Below, piece by piece: positions 17,596 to 26,934 of a stretch of 52,918 nucleotides of DNA. Position 1 is the first letter of the stretch, and each line of letters starts with the position of its first letter. This stretch comes from Anaerotignum sp. (GTDB lineage: Bacteria; Bacillota; Clostridia; Lachnospirales; Anaerotignaceae), in the NCBI RefSeq assembly GCF_030625865.1, contig NZ_DAOUQB010000023.1, positions 1 to 52,918 of the forward strand. Reading direction: 5' to 3'. Below the pieces are notes generated by a model. The model saw only the letters and a program-made list of their open reading frames with translations. It searched no databases and was not told the origin of the DNA. Both the position numbers and the translations under genes were made by a program.

Positions 17596-20500
17596 AGCCA
17601 ATACACTTAACCATATCTGCTTTTGGTCCCTTTGCCAATAAAGTCGAGATTCCCTTTGAAAAACTTGGGAAAGGGGGGCTTTTTCTTGTTAGTGGAGACA
17701 CCGGAGCAGGGAAAACAACAATTTTTGACGCAATCTGTTTTGCTTTATTTGGAGAGACCAGTGGTTCTAATCGTGGCATCGACAGTGTACGCAGTGACTT
17801 TGCACCGGATAAAGCCAAAACATTTGTGGAATTATTATTTCAGCATAGGGGGAAGGTTTATTGTGTTACCCGAAATCCTGCGTATCGTCGTCCGAAAAAA
17901 AGCGGTGAAGGGACGACAATGGAGGTTGCTGATGCGGTTTTATATTGCGGGGATACTACAATTTCAACAGGGTTTGTACAGGTGAAAAAAGCCGTTGAAG
18001 ATCTTTTGGCTGTAGATGCAAAACAATTTAAGCAAATTGCAATGATTGCCCAAGGTGAATTTTTAAAGCTTTTATACGCCGATAGCGGTGAAAGAGGGAC
18101 AATCTTTCGTAAAGTATTTCATACCGATCTTTATGCCGATTTTCAACAAAGATTAAAAGAAGCAGAACGGCAAAATAGAATTGAATATGAGGATAGCGAA
18201 AAGAGATTACTCTATTATTTGCAGCAACTTTCTAACCATGAGACGATGGATGAAAAAAGTATGTTATACCAGGCAGAAGTTATACTGGAAAATGAGGAAA
18301 AAGAGTTTATTTTTTCTCAGGAAAAAATAAAAAAATTAAAGCTGGAAAAGGAGTCTTACGCAAAAAAAGAACAAGAAATAACTGCTCTTATCAGTAAAGG
18401 CGAGATCAATAATAAACGTATTGATGATTTGGAAGAAGCAAAGCAAGAATTGCTTATCTTATCAAAAGAAAAAGAAGGTAACACAACGAAGCAAAATTTT
18501 CTTGTGAAGCAAAGAATTGCCCAAGATTATCTTTTACCATTACAAGAAAACATGCTTCGTGAAGCTGAAGCATTGGAAGAGGTCAAAAATCAGGTTTTCA
18601 ATATTACAAAAAAATTAGAGGTACTGTACCCTGTTTTAAAAGAAAAGGCGGAAGAAAGAGAAAAATTTGAGAGGGAGCAGCCAAAACTGAATGAGGATAG
18701 GATTCGGTTGAAAAGAATGGAAAGGGATTTTGCTGATTATTCCAGAAAAGAAAAAATAATTGAAGAAAGAAACATTTTGCTGCGAGAAAAAGATACCTTT
18801 GAAAACCAGGCAAAGGAAATGCAAATTAAGCTGGATATTTCAGAAAAAAGAATGAATGAGATAAAATTGAAGTTGGAAGAGAAGCCTATTTGGGAAAAAC
18901 GAGAGTTGATAACATCTCAAATGATTCAGACAAAAAAAGAGTTTCTGAATCGAATGAAACAGATTCTTACTTTGCAAGAAGGGCTTAAAATCGATGAAAA
19001 AACCTTAGAAGATATGCGAATAGAATACAAAAAGGCTGATTTAGCCTGGAAAGCTGCAAGGCACCATCGAGAGAATGTGGAATCTGCTTTTTTGGCAGAA
19101 CAAGCGGGTATTCTAGCATCCAAGCTGACAGACGGCGAAGCATGTCCTGTTTGCGGTTCTAAGGAACATCCTCAAAAAGCAGTACTTTCTTTTCATGCCC
19201 CTACAGAAAAGGAATGGAAAATTGCCAAGGAGCAGGAGGATTCTACCCACAGGAAATTGCAGGAATTTGCTACGGAAGGGAAGGGCCTTTTGGCGAAATG
19301 CCAGTTGCAAAAAGAATCTATTTTAAAAGTGTATGGGGAATTGTCAACAACAGAGGAAACTTTTTATGAGGATCTTAAAATTCTTGAGAAAGAGATCAAT
19401 CGCTTGGAAATGGAGCTCAAGACGCAAAAAAAAGAACTCCTGGAGTTTTTAAAAGTGGAACAAGTTCAAGAAAATGAAAAAGCAGTGTTTTTGCAATTAA
19501 AAGAGAAATTGGAAAATATTGATGGAAAAATCAAAGAAATCGTGGAAAAAAATAGCCTGTTACAAGGGGAGCTTGTAACCTTGGAAGAACGGCTTGAACA
19601 AAATACCACTTCTGACCAGGCAAAAACGGCAATTGAAACGTTACGGCGTTATATTGAAAAAGGGGAGAATGAATATAGCCGAATTCTTACACTTTATCAA
19701 GAAAAAAAAGAGGAAGTGCAGAAGCTAGAGACCCGGTTGGATGAGACAAAAAATTTGGAGATACAAGGAAAAAAACGAATGGAGAAGGCAAAAGGAAGCT
19801 TTGAATCAATGATCGTTGAAAAAGGTTTTGCTTCAAAAGAAGAATATAATTTAGCTTTGCCAGAATCCAGAGAGGCTTTGGAAAAAGATGAGCAAAAAAT
19901 CCGTATTTTTTTTAATAAACTTAACCAACTTCAGGACTTTATACAACGAACAGAGTCAGGAGAAAAAGTTGAAAAAACTGACCTGGAAAAACTTCATTCA
20001 GAAAAAAATGAAACAGCTTTTCGTTTACAGGAATCAGACCATATCCTTGAAGAGTTAAGCAGAAGTATTGCTGTAAAAGAAATTGCATTGAAAAAAGGAA
20101 AACAAGAGTTAACAGTGCGTCAGAAGATGGAAAAGCAGTATTTGCCAATTCTTGAACTTTCAAAAACGGCAAATGGAGAGCTTTCCGGAAAAGATAAAAT
20201 TACTTTTGAGTCCTTTGTGCAAGGATTTTACTTCGACCGTGTGCTTCGTGCTGCAAACTTACGTTTAGGCGAAATGACGGGGGGACAATATCATCTTTCC
20301 CGTGCCGAAAATGCTTCAGATAGACGGAGTCAAAGTGGTTTAGAAATGGAAGTAATGGACTTTTTCACCGGAAAAAGCCGCTCCGTGAAATCTCTTTCCG
20401 GCGGTGAGGCATTTAAAGCCTCCCTATCTTTGGCCTTAGGGCTTTCTGATGTGATTCAGCGTCATGCAGGAGGGGTTCAAATTGATTCCATGTTTATTGA

Positions 20501-20684
20501 TGAAGGCTTTGGCGCTTTAGACGAACATTCCAGAGAGCAGGCAATTCATGTGTTACAGCGTCTTTCTTATGGGAATAGACTTGTAGGTATTATTTCTCAT
20601 ATTACAGAACTAAAGGAGAATATTGATAAAAAAATATTGGTTCAACGGGGGTTGTCAGGAAGTTCTGTAGAAGTAATTGTTTAG
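17592..20684 (+). CDS. sbcC: Exonuclease SbcCD subunit C (Rad50-like ATPase)
   Basis: A 1030-residue SMC-like ATPase. The N-terminal Walker A GDTGAGKTTIFDAI is followed by two very long charged coiled coils. These surround the zinc hook CPVCG near residue 518, and the C-terminal half has the signature KSLSGGEAFKASLSLALG and Walker B MFIDEGFGALD. Two SbcC plus two SbcD form the nuclease complex. The length is normal and no break is seen. Confidence 0.96.
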   Translation: MKPIHLTISAFGPFANKVEIPFEKLGKGGLFLVSGDTGAGKTTIFDAICFALFGETSGSNRGIDSVRSDFAPDKAKTFVELLFQHRGKVYCVTRNPAYRRPKKSGEGTTMEVADAVLYCGDTTISTGFVQVKKAVEDLLAVDAKQFKQIAMIAQGEFLKLLYADSGERGTIFRKVFHTDLYADFQQRLKEAERQNRIEYEDSEKRLLYYLQQLSNHETMDEKSMLYQAEVILENEEKEFIFSQEKIKKLKLEKESYAKKEQEITALISKGEINNKRIDDLEEAKQELLILSKEKEGNTTKQNFLVKQRIAQDYLLPLQENMLREAEALEEVKNQVFNITKKLEVLYPVLKEKAEEREKFEREQPKLNEDRIRLKRMERDFADYSRKEKIIEERNILLREKDTFENQAKEMQIKLDISEKRMNEIKLKLEEKPIWEKRELITSQMIQTKKEFLNRMKQILTLQEGLKIDEKTLEDMRIEYKKADLAWKAARHHRENVESAFLAEQAGILASKLTDGEACPVCGSKEHPQKAVLSFHAPTEKEWKIAKEQEDSTHRKLQEFATEGKGLLAKCQLQKESILKVYGELSTTEETFYEDLKILEKEINRLEMELKTQKKELLEFLKVEQVQENEKAVFLQLKEKLENIDGKIKEIVEKNSLLQGELVTLEERLEQNTTSDQAKTAIETLRRYIEKGENEYSRILTLYQEKKEEVQKLETRLDETKNLEIQGKKRMEKAKGSFESMIVEKGFASKEEYNLALPESREALEKDEQKIRIFFNKLNQLQDFIQRTESGEKVEKTDLEKLHSEKNETAFRLQESDHILEELSRSIAVKEIALKKGKQELTVRQKMEKQYLPILELSKTANGELSGKDKITFESFVQGFYFDRVLRAANLRLGEMTGGQYHLSRAENASDRRSQSGLEMEVMDFFTGKSRSVKSLSGGEAFKASLSLALGLSDVIQRHAGGVQIDSMFIDEGFGALDEHSREQAIHVLQRLSYGNRLVGIISHITELKENIDKKILVQRGLSGSSVEVIV

Positions 20685-20928
20685 TTTTTCGTTTCAAAGT
20701 CAATTTTTCTGTAATTTCATTTTAAGAATTAATTTTAGAATTTAAGGATGCAAACAAAATGAACCTCTTTTATTTAATGGAAAGCCCAAGGGCAACCACA
20801 AAAAATAAAGGAGGTTTTGCTTTGTGATAATCTTGGAAAATAGGCGTACTAAAGTTTCTTCCTAATGTGCAGACTTTGAAATTAGATACGTTTGGATAGC
20901 GTTAAAATAATTATATTACTGGATTTCA
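20685..20928. other. Intergenic region with an imperfect long hairpin
   Basis: There is no gene here. The segment 20756-20820 can fold into an imperfect stem (CCTCTTTTATTT against AAATAAAGGAGG plus flanking CAAAA/TTTTG). Its right arm resembles a ribosome site followed by GTG, but that frame stops after 13 codons. It could be the sbcC terminator or the edge of a decayed element. Confidence 0.3.
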
Positions 20929-21563
20929 TTAGACACCACGGATTTTTTTAGAGACAGCTTTTCCCCATGGCGTTTTAATAAATGTAACTTTTCTGCCTGA
21001 GCCTTTGCATGGCTTTTTCGGTTGACACCCGGTTTTCAGTTTCAATACCTGCGGTTTTGCAGTCGATATGGGTTTTATGGGTTGCGTCTGTTGTTTCAAA
21101 AAACGAGGTATTGGATGGCCTGGGTCCGTATGGCCAGAATTAAATTGTTTAGAAATGCTACATCATTATCACAACCACATTTGTTCAACAGATGTAAAAA
21201 TGCCCCAACCCTCATCTTTACAACGTGTATGACACAGGATGTCAGCTGGTTCTTCATTCTTCTGAGCAAAGGAAATTTGCACCATTTTTTTTGTAAAATA
21301 CTGGTAATGCCACATCGCACAGATGTCCACTTTCGTTTTGGAGCTTTTTCTTGAAGCCAGGTTTTCACAACTTCTCTATTTCCCAAACGAAGTTGGATAC
21401 GGCAAATCATTGCAAGGATGTTTGGCAGGAAGGCGGTGGAGACGGACACCGGAAAAGTTTTTCTGGACTGTGGCTTACTATCTGAAAAAATACTTATTCT
21501 TTTAGAACGATCACGCTTTTCCATTATAGGAATGATACAAACACATGATTTTATTTTGAGCAT
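20929..21563 (-). pseudogene. Possible decayed gene of unknown family, minus strand
   Basis: The minus strand has a 155-codon frame ending at 21096. It continues in another frame (SGHTDPGHPIPRF ... PKKPCKGSGRKVTF ... SKKIRGV) to a stop at 20929, as if one or more frameshifts split one basic protein. The opposite-strand frame at 21022 is rich in aromatic residues like a shadow. I do not recognise the family, and a degenerate transposase is one possibility. The fragment just precedes the dipicolinate genes on the other strand. Confidence 0.3.
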
Positions 21564-21569
21564 ATTTTA
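21543..21569 (+). promoter_or_regulatory. Sigma-K-like sporulation promoter of dpaA-dpaB
   Basis: AC (21543-21544) lies exactly 16 bases before CATATTTTA (21561-21569), matching the sigma-K consensus AC-N16-CATANNNTA. In Bacillus the spoVF (dpa) operon is transcribed by sigma-K in the mother cell. The implied transcript starts only a few bases before the ribosome site. Confidence 0.65.
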
Positions 21570-21592
21570 ATCAAAGATAGGAGGTGGAAAAA

Positions 21593-22465
21593 ATGGAATG
21601 GTCGGATAAAAAAATTCTTGTTATTGGGGGAGATCAGAGACTTCTTTATTTGGCTGATTTATTAAAAAAATCCTTCTTATTGGTTCAATCCTATGCTTTG
21701 AATGGTGCGGATCGATTAGAGGGAATTGAAAAGGCTGATTCTTTAGAAAGTGCAATGGAAAAAGCCGATATTGTTATTGCACCTGTTCCTTTTACGAAAG
21801 ATGGTGTTCATTTGTTGACTAAGGATAATACAATCGTTTTATTGAAGGATTTTAGCAAAAATTTGCGAGAAAACAGCATTGTGTTTGGTGGAAATATTCC
21901 AAGCAACGTACTGGAATCAGCGAAAATGAAAAATGTTGAGTGCTTTGATTTTATGAAAATGGAGGATGTAGCACTGGAAAACGCAATTACCACGGCAGAA
22001 GGGGCAATTGCAGAAGCCATAGCCTTAAGTACCCAAAATGTAAATCAGGAACATTGTTTGGTATTGGGATACGGGCGGTGTGCACAGGCGATTGCAGAGA
22101 GATTGAAAGGATTAAATGCTAAAGTGACCATTGGGGCAAGAAAAGAAGAAGCGCGTAAAGATGCAATGGCACAAGGTTATCAAGGGGTTTCACTGGGAGA
22201 ATTACAAGCTCTTATTTCCCGTGAACAATTCGTTTTTAACACAATTCCGGCGATGGTGTTAGATGCAGAACTTATCGAAAAAATGGACGCGGATTCAATT
22301 ATTATTGACATTGCTTCAGCGCCGGGGGGGACAGATTTTGACGCCTGTGAAAGAACGGGTATCAAAGCGAAATTATCACTTGGCATTCCTGGGAGATATT
22401 CGCCAAAAACAAGCGCAAACATCCTGCTTAGGGGGATTAAGGCTTCATTAGAATTAAAAATTTAG
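21593..22465 (+). CDS. dpaA: Dipicolinate synthase subunit A
   Basis: With subunit B it oxidises dihydrodipicolinate to dipicolinic acid, the calcium-binding spore-core solute, in the mother cell. The 290-residue protein has an N-terminal GGDQR segment, a later Rossmann dinucleotide site VLGYGRCAQAIAERL (about residue 155) and a C-terminal ASAPGGTDFDACERTGIKA segment typical of SpoVFA. The ATG at 21593 follows AGGAGGTGG. An in-frame GTG at 21584 lies inside the ribosome site and is rejected. The B subunit starts 12 bases downstream. Confidence 0.95.
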   Translation: MEWSDKKILVIGGDQRLLYLADLLKKSFLLVQSYALNGADRLEGIEKADSLESAMEKADIVIAPVPFTKDGVHLLTKDNTIVLLKDFSKNLRENSIVFGGNIPSNVLESAKMKNVECFDFMKMEDVALENAITTAEGAIAEAIALSTQNVNQEHCLVLGYGRCAQAIAERLKGLNAKVTIGARKEEARKDAMAQGYQGVSLGELQALISREQFVFNTIPAMVLDAELIEKMDADSIIIDIASAPGGTDFDACERTGIKAKLSLGIPGRYSPKTSANILLRGIKASLELKI

Positions 22466-22477
22466 GGGGAGTTTATC

Positions 22478-23056
22478 TTGAAATTAGAAGGGAAAAACGT
22501 TGGATTTGCAATTACCGGTTCTTTTTGCACATTTGATAAAATTATGAAAGAGCTTGAAAGATTAAAACAAGAGAAGGCCAATATCATACCCATCTTATCT
22601 ACCAATGCTGCAACTATGGATACAAGATTTGGGAAAGCTGAAGATTTCATGCAAAAAGTAGTTGAGATTACAGGAAACGAACCAGTTTTAACAATTGTAG
22701 ATGCCGAACCTCTTGGCCCTCAGGGAATGTTAGATATATTAATTATTGCACCATGTACAGGCAATACCATTGCGAAATTAAGCAATGGAATTACCGATAC
22801 CTCTGTTCTCATGGCGGCAAAGGCGCATATGCGAAACAATAAACCCTTAGTAATTTCCATTTCTACAAATGATGCTTTGGGATTAAATTTAACCAATATC
22901 GGATGTTTAATGAACACCAAAGGCATTTATTTTGTGCCATTTCAGCAAGATAATTATGAGGGTAAGCCTAAGTCCATGATCGCAAAGACGGAACTAATTG
23001 TTCCAACTTTAGAGCTTGCTTTTGATGGAATTCAAATTCAGCCTTTATTACAATAG
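22478..23056 (+). CDS. dpaB: Dipicolinate synthase subunit B, TTG start
   Basis: This 192-residue flavoprotein-fold subunit (SpoVFB family) shows VGFAITGSFCTFDKIM at the N-terminus, IIAPCTGNTIAKLSNGITDT in the middle and a GIYFVPFQQDNYEGKPKSM segment near the end. All are standard for the family. The start is TTG at 22478, 7 bases from AGGGGGA. It forms the dipicolinate operon with dpaA and marks the host as a spore former. Confidence 0.95.
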   Translation: MKLEGKNVGFAITGSFCTFDKIMKELERLKQEKANIIPILSTNAATMDTRFGKAEDFMQKVVEITGNEPVLTIVDAEPLGPQGMLDILIIAPCTGNTIAKLSNGITDTSVLMAAKAHMRNNKPLVISISTNDALGLNLTNIGCLMNTKGIYFVPFQQDNYEGKPKSMIAKTELIVPTLELAFDGIQIQPLLQ

Positions 23057-23848
23057 TGAAAGAAAAGCCAGTACCATTTTGCCAAAGGATGGTTGGTTTG
23101 CAGATATAAAGAGCCAGTTAGTTGTGCATCAAAGACAAGATACAGTATCCTTTGAGTATTGCTTAAATAACGAAATTTTTTTTCCAAAAGCAGAGATTAG
23201 CTTTCGATCCTTTTTACGTTGTGCTTTTTTTTTCAATGCAACCCATATCCTGTAAGTATAATCGGGATCATTCGCATTAACTGCAGGGGCTATAAATCTG
23301 CTGATTCAGTTTGTTAAAAGCTTCCGGCATTGTTCCTATGCACTTGAACACTGTGTAGGTATGTGCCGGAAGTTCCACTAATACAAGGTTTTTCTATAAT
23401 CAGGATACTATTATTGTGTTTGCTGATGCAATAGTTTGAATTTGCTTTGTTTCCGTTTTTACCGAAGCTTATATTACCAATGCAATTTTGGGAGATATCA
23501 TTCTTTGGAATGTATTTGCAAAGGCCAAAATCGTTTCGTTTGTTTTACACTGTTCCTATAGATCAGAAATTTTTCCACTGTCCAGAATCAGTTTTATGCA
23601 GAGGCGGAAAAAACATTTTAGATGAGCAACCCCTTGTGCTCGGTAGGTAGTACGCTGTGAAAGCGTGTAAAAGCGTGGTGATCCAGTATTTTTTCTTTAA
23701 GAACTAAGTTTTTTTAGGCAAGGGAAAGGCGGTGCATGCAGATATAGTCCAATTGTAACTTGGGTGCATTATCTTAATAAATCGTCAAAAAAGGAAGAAT
23801 TATGTAGATATTTTGTTTTCCTAATTTTATTTATTTTAAAAAGTTTTT
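23057..23848. other. Long intergenic region with a stem-loop and coding-like scraps
   Basis: No intact gene is supported in these roughly 790 bases. The 9-bp arms CTTCCGGCA (23321-23329) and TGCCGGAAG (23364-23372) enclose a second smaller stem (23335-23343 with 23353-23359), but no T-run follows. Around 23455-23550 the plus strand reads like part of a hydrophobic protein (TNAILGDIILWNVFAKAK) interrupted by stops. This may be a dead gene or chance. Confidence 0.35.
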
Positions 23849-23849
23849 A

Positions 23850-23877
23850 TTGACAAACAAAAATCAGATGCTATAAT
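23850..23877 (+). promoter_or_regulatory. Promoter of the metY-metA unit
   Basis: TTGACA (23850-23855), 16-base spacer and TATAAT (23872-23877), directly ahead of the T-box leader. Confidence 0.85.
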
Positions 23878-23884
23878 AAAACAA

Positions 23885-24157
23885 ATCAAATATAAAAGGC
23901 TATGACGAAGAGGGCTGAGCTGTTGCGTTCACAGAGAGTCGGGGATGGTGCGAACCGATAATAAGATTGCTTAATGTCTATGGCTTCTGAGCTGAAGGTT
24001 CGAAAACATGTAAATGTCGGTAGGCTCCTTCCGTGATTGCTGCGTAAAGGCATAGGGCTTGTTGGAGCCTGAGAGGTGGCATTATTTTTTAATGCAATTT
24101 GAGTGGTACCGCGGGAATATCCCGTCTCAAAGTTTAACTTTGAGGCGGGTTTTTTTA
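23885..24157 (+). promoter_or_regulatory. T-box leader, methionine-specific
   Basis: The leader has the AGAGAG element of stem I (near 23932). The specifier position reads ATG followed by GCTTCTGAG, so the methionine codon is at 23980-23982. The antiterminator core is GAGTGGTACCGCGGG (about 24101-24115). A perfect terminator hairpin (CCCGTCTCAAAGT 24121-24133 with 24137-24149) has eight T after it. Uncharged tRNA-Met would allow expression of the methionine genes downstream. Confidence 0.93.
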
Positions 24158-24184
24158 TTTCAAATAAAACGAAGGAGGTAATAC

Positions 24185-25474
24185 ATGATGAGTGATTTCA
24201 GAATTGAAACAAAATGCGTACAGGGAGGGTATACTCCACAAAACGGTGAACCCAGACAAATTCCTATTATTCAAAGCACCACATTTAAATACGCAACCAG
24301 CCAGGAAATGGGGAAACTCTTTGACCTAGAGGCGAATGGATATTTTTATTCAAGATTGCAAAATCCTACTTGTGATTATGTAGCAGCAAAAATTTGCGAA
24401 ATGGAAGGCGGTACTGCGGCTATGCTGACTTCTTCCGGGCAAGCGGCCAACTTCTTTTCTATTTTTAATATTGCAACTTGCGGGGATCATGTTGTTTCCT
24501 GCTCAACCATATATGGAGGCACCTACAATTTATTTTCCGTTACAATGAAAAAAATGGGGATTGACTTTACATTCATTACCCCTGATTGCACAGAAGAAGA
24601 GTTAGAAGCTGCATTTAAACCCAATACGAAAGCTGTATTTGGAGAAACCATTGCTAATCCTGCGCTAACAGTTCTTGATATTGAGCGTTTTGCAAATGCG
24701 GCACATGCCCATGGGGTACCCCTTATTATAGATAATACCTTTGCTACCCCTGTGAATTGCCGTCCATTTGAGTGGGGGGCGGACATTGTAACACACTCCA
24801 CAACAAAATATCTTGATGGGCATGGTTCGGCAGTAGGCGGTTGCATTGTGGATTCCGGTAAGTTTGATTGGAAAGCGTATGCAGAAAAATATCCGGGGCT
24901 TTGCACACCGGATGACAGTTATCATGGGATTACTTATGTGGAAAAATTCGGGTTAGAGGGAGCTTTTATTACAAAAGCGACTGCACAGCTTATGAGAGAT
25001 TTTGGTTCTTGCCAATCTCCTCAATCAGCTTTTCTTTTGAATCTGGGGCTGGAAAGCATCCATGTGCGAATTGCCCGTCATTGTGAAAATGCCCTTGCAG
25101 TTGCGAAGTTTTTGAAAGAAAACGATAAAATTTCTTGGGTTGTATACCCTGGATTGGAAGGAGATAAATATTACAAGACGGCGAAAAAGTATATGCCCGA
25201 TGGTACTTGCGGCGTAGTAAGCTTTGGTGTAAAAGGAGGAAGAGATGCAGCGGAAAAATTTATGAGCGGTCTCAAGCTTGCCTCCATTGCTACCCATGTT
25301 GCGGATGCAAGAACCTGCTGTTTGCACCCTGCAAACGCAACCCATAGACAAATGAATGAAGAAGAATTAATTGCGTGTGGTATATCCGGAGACTTGGTTC
25401 GTTTTTCCTGTGGGCTTGAAAATGCACAAGATTTAATTGATGATATTACCCAGGCATTAGATGCTATCCAATGA
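24185..25474 (+). CDS. metY: O-acetylhomoserine sulfhydrylase (Cys/Met metabolism PLP enzyme)
   Basis: It makes homocysteine from O-acetylhomoserine and sulfide. The 429-residue enzyme shows TSSGQAANFFSIF near residue 80, DNTFATPVNCRPFEWGADIV, and the PLP-lysine site THSTTKYLDGHGSAVGG. The long insertion with a PDDSYHGITYVEKFG loop is typical of MetY rather than MetB or MetC. It begins at ATG 24185 (or 24188) after GAAGGAGG. T-box control by Met and the following metA support the pathway assignment. Confidence 0.94.
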   Translation: MMSDFRIETKCVQGGYTPQNGEPRQIPIIQSTTFKYATSQEMGKLFDLEANGYFYSRLQNPTCDYVAAKICEMEGGTAAMLTSSGQAANFFSIFNIATCGDHVVSCSTIYGGTYNLFSVTMKKMGIDFTFITPDCTEEELEAAFKPNTKAVFGETIANPALTVLDIERFANAAHAHGVPLIIDNTFATPVNCRPFEWGADIVTHSTTKYLDGHGSAVGGCIVDSGKFDWKAYAEKYPGLCTPDDSYHGITYVEKFGLEGAFITKATAQLMRDFGSCQSPQSAFLLNLGLESIHVRIARHCENALAVAKFLKENDKISWVVYPGLEGDKYYKTAKKYMPDGTCGVVSFGVKGGRDAAEKFMSGLKLASIATHVADARTCCLHPANATHRQMNEEELIACGISGDLVRFSCGLENAQDLIDDITQALDAIQ

Positions 25475-25568
25475 GCAAAAAAATTTCCATGTGCTTCAGA
25501 CCAAGAACTTTGTGAAGCCCATGACTTTAGTAATAAATTTGATAAAGAAAGGAAAGCGGTGATAGAAA

Positions 25569-26489
25569 ATGCCAATCAAAATACCCAATGAATTGCCGGC
25601 AGTAAAGGTATTGTCAGAAGAAAATATTTTTGTTATGACTGAGCATAGAGCCATAAACCAGGATATACGCCCTTTAAAAATATTGTTGCTCAATCTGATG
25701 CCAACAAAAGTTGATACGGAAACACAAATTTCCAGACTTTTAGGGAACACTCCTTTGCAAATTGAGCTTGAGTTAATTCATATTAAAACGCACATCACTA
25801 AGAATACCCCCAGTGAACATTTGCTGGCCTTTTATAAAACATTTGATGATGTAAAGGGCGAAAAATTTGATGGGTTCATTATTACTGGTGCCCCCGTTGA
25901 AAAAATGGGGTTTGAAGAAGTAGACTATTGGGATGAGCTGAAAGAAATAATGGAGTGGAGCAAGACGAATGTACACAGCACGTTTCATATATGCTGGGGT
26001 GCCCAAGCAGGACTATATTATCATTTTGGTATTCCCAAGTATGAAATGAAGGAAAAGCTTTTTGGTGTATTTCCCCATGTAATCAAACGGAAAAACTCTA
26101 TGCTTTTTAGGGGGGCGGATGATATATTTTTTGCACCCCATTCACGATACACAACAGTAAATAAGGAAGATATTTTAAAAGAAAAATCTTTGGAAATCTT
26201 GGCGTATTCAAAGGAAGCGGGGGTATATGCTGTTTCTACTTTAGATGGCAAACAAATTTTCATTATGGGTCATTCCGAGTATGATCCGCAAACATTAAAC
26301 AACGAATATATCCGAGACAAAAATGCAGGGTTGCAAACGGCAGTCCCATGCAATTATTTTCCCTATGACGATGACACAAAAGAGCCTCTGGTTCGTTGGC
26401 GTGCCCACGGAAATTTACTTTATTCCAATTGGCTGAATTATTATGTCTATCAGACCACACCTTATGATATTACAAAAATAAGTCATTAA
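25569..26489 (+). CDS. metA: Homoserine O-acetyltransferase (MetA family)
   Basis: This 306-residue enzyme activates homoserine for sulfhydrylation. The catalytic Cys lies in [18 protein letters not shown], the catalytic Glu/His region in [10 protein letters not shown], and HSRYT contributes to the active site. Many Firmicutes MetA proteins use acetyl-CoA despite being named succinyltransferases, and pairing with the O-acetylhomoserine enzyme metY argues for acetyl-CoA here. It lies 94 bases after metY with no terminator between, so both are likely under the Met T-box. Confidence 0.95.
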   Translation: MPIKIPNELPAVKVLSEENIFVMTEHRAINQDIRPLKILLLNLMPTKVDTETQISRLLGNTPLQIELELIHIKTHITKNTPSEHLLAFYKTFDDVKGEKFDGFIITGAPVEKMGFEEVDYWDELKEIMEWSKTNVHSTFHICWGAQAGLYYHFGIPKYEMKEKLFGVFPHVIKRKNSMLFRGADDIFFAPHSRYTTVNKEDILKEKSLEILAYSKEAGVYAVSTLDGKQIFIMGHSEYDPQTLNNEYIRDKNAGLQTAVPCNYFPYDDDTKEPLVRWRAHGNLLYSNWLNYYVYQTTPYDITKISH

Positions 26490-26934
26490 TCCAGTGTTTT
26501 CAAGGGATTAGAGGATTTTGAATGTATTCTAAAACTATCGTAAAGTATCGTAAATAGCATTGTTTGGTGTAAAAATGGGGTATGAGAAAGACCATTAAAT
26601 AATATTTTAGACATCTGCATAAGTGTCTGTGTGTAATTAGAAATGTGAGCATACAGGCACTTATTTTAGTGCCTAAATTAATCAAATTTAGAAGTACATA
26701 GGGCAAAGGAAATGGGTAGTTAAAATCTATATCTCAACTGCTGTCTATGATGAAAAATGACATATTCAGAGTGCAGAAGAACAAAAGATTTGGAGACGTT
26801 CGAATAAGCGTTGATAAAGACATTTGCGGGTAAATATTGAAAATACAACAAGAGCTACTGCATTTAAAAATACAGTGGCTCAGTTTTGTCGAATATTAAA
26901 TTATAGGATTTTATTCGCACACAGGATAATTGAT
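26490..26934. other. Intergenic region between convergent genes
   Basis: No gene was seen. AGGCAC...GTGCCT (26655-26674) forms a short hairpin followed by AAATTAATC, a weak terminator candidate. A tandem TATCGTAAA repeat occurs near 26539. Confidence 0.4.

Noticed and set aside
21022-21354. Plus-strand frame of 110 codons after sbcC
   Set aside because: No ribosome site, and its residues look like the shadow of the minus-strand coding-like region.
23885-24157. SAM riboswitch before metY
   Set aside because: The leader has the T-box antiterminator core, the AGAGAG element and an ATG specifier, with no SAM-aptamer signature.
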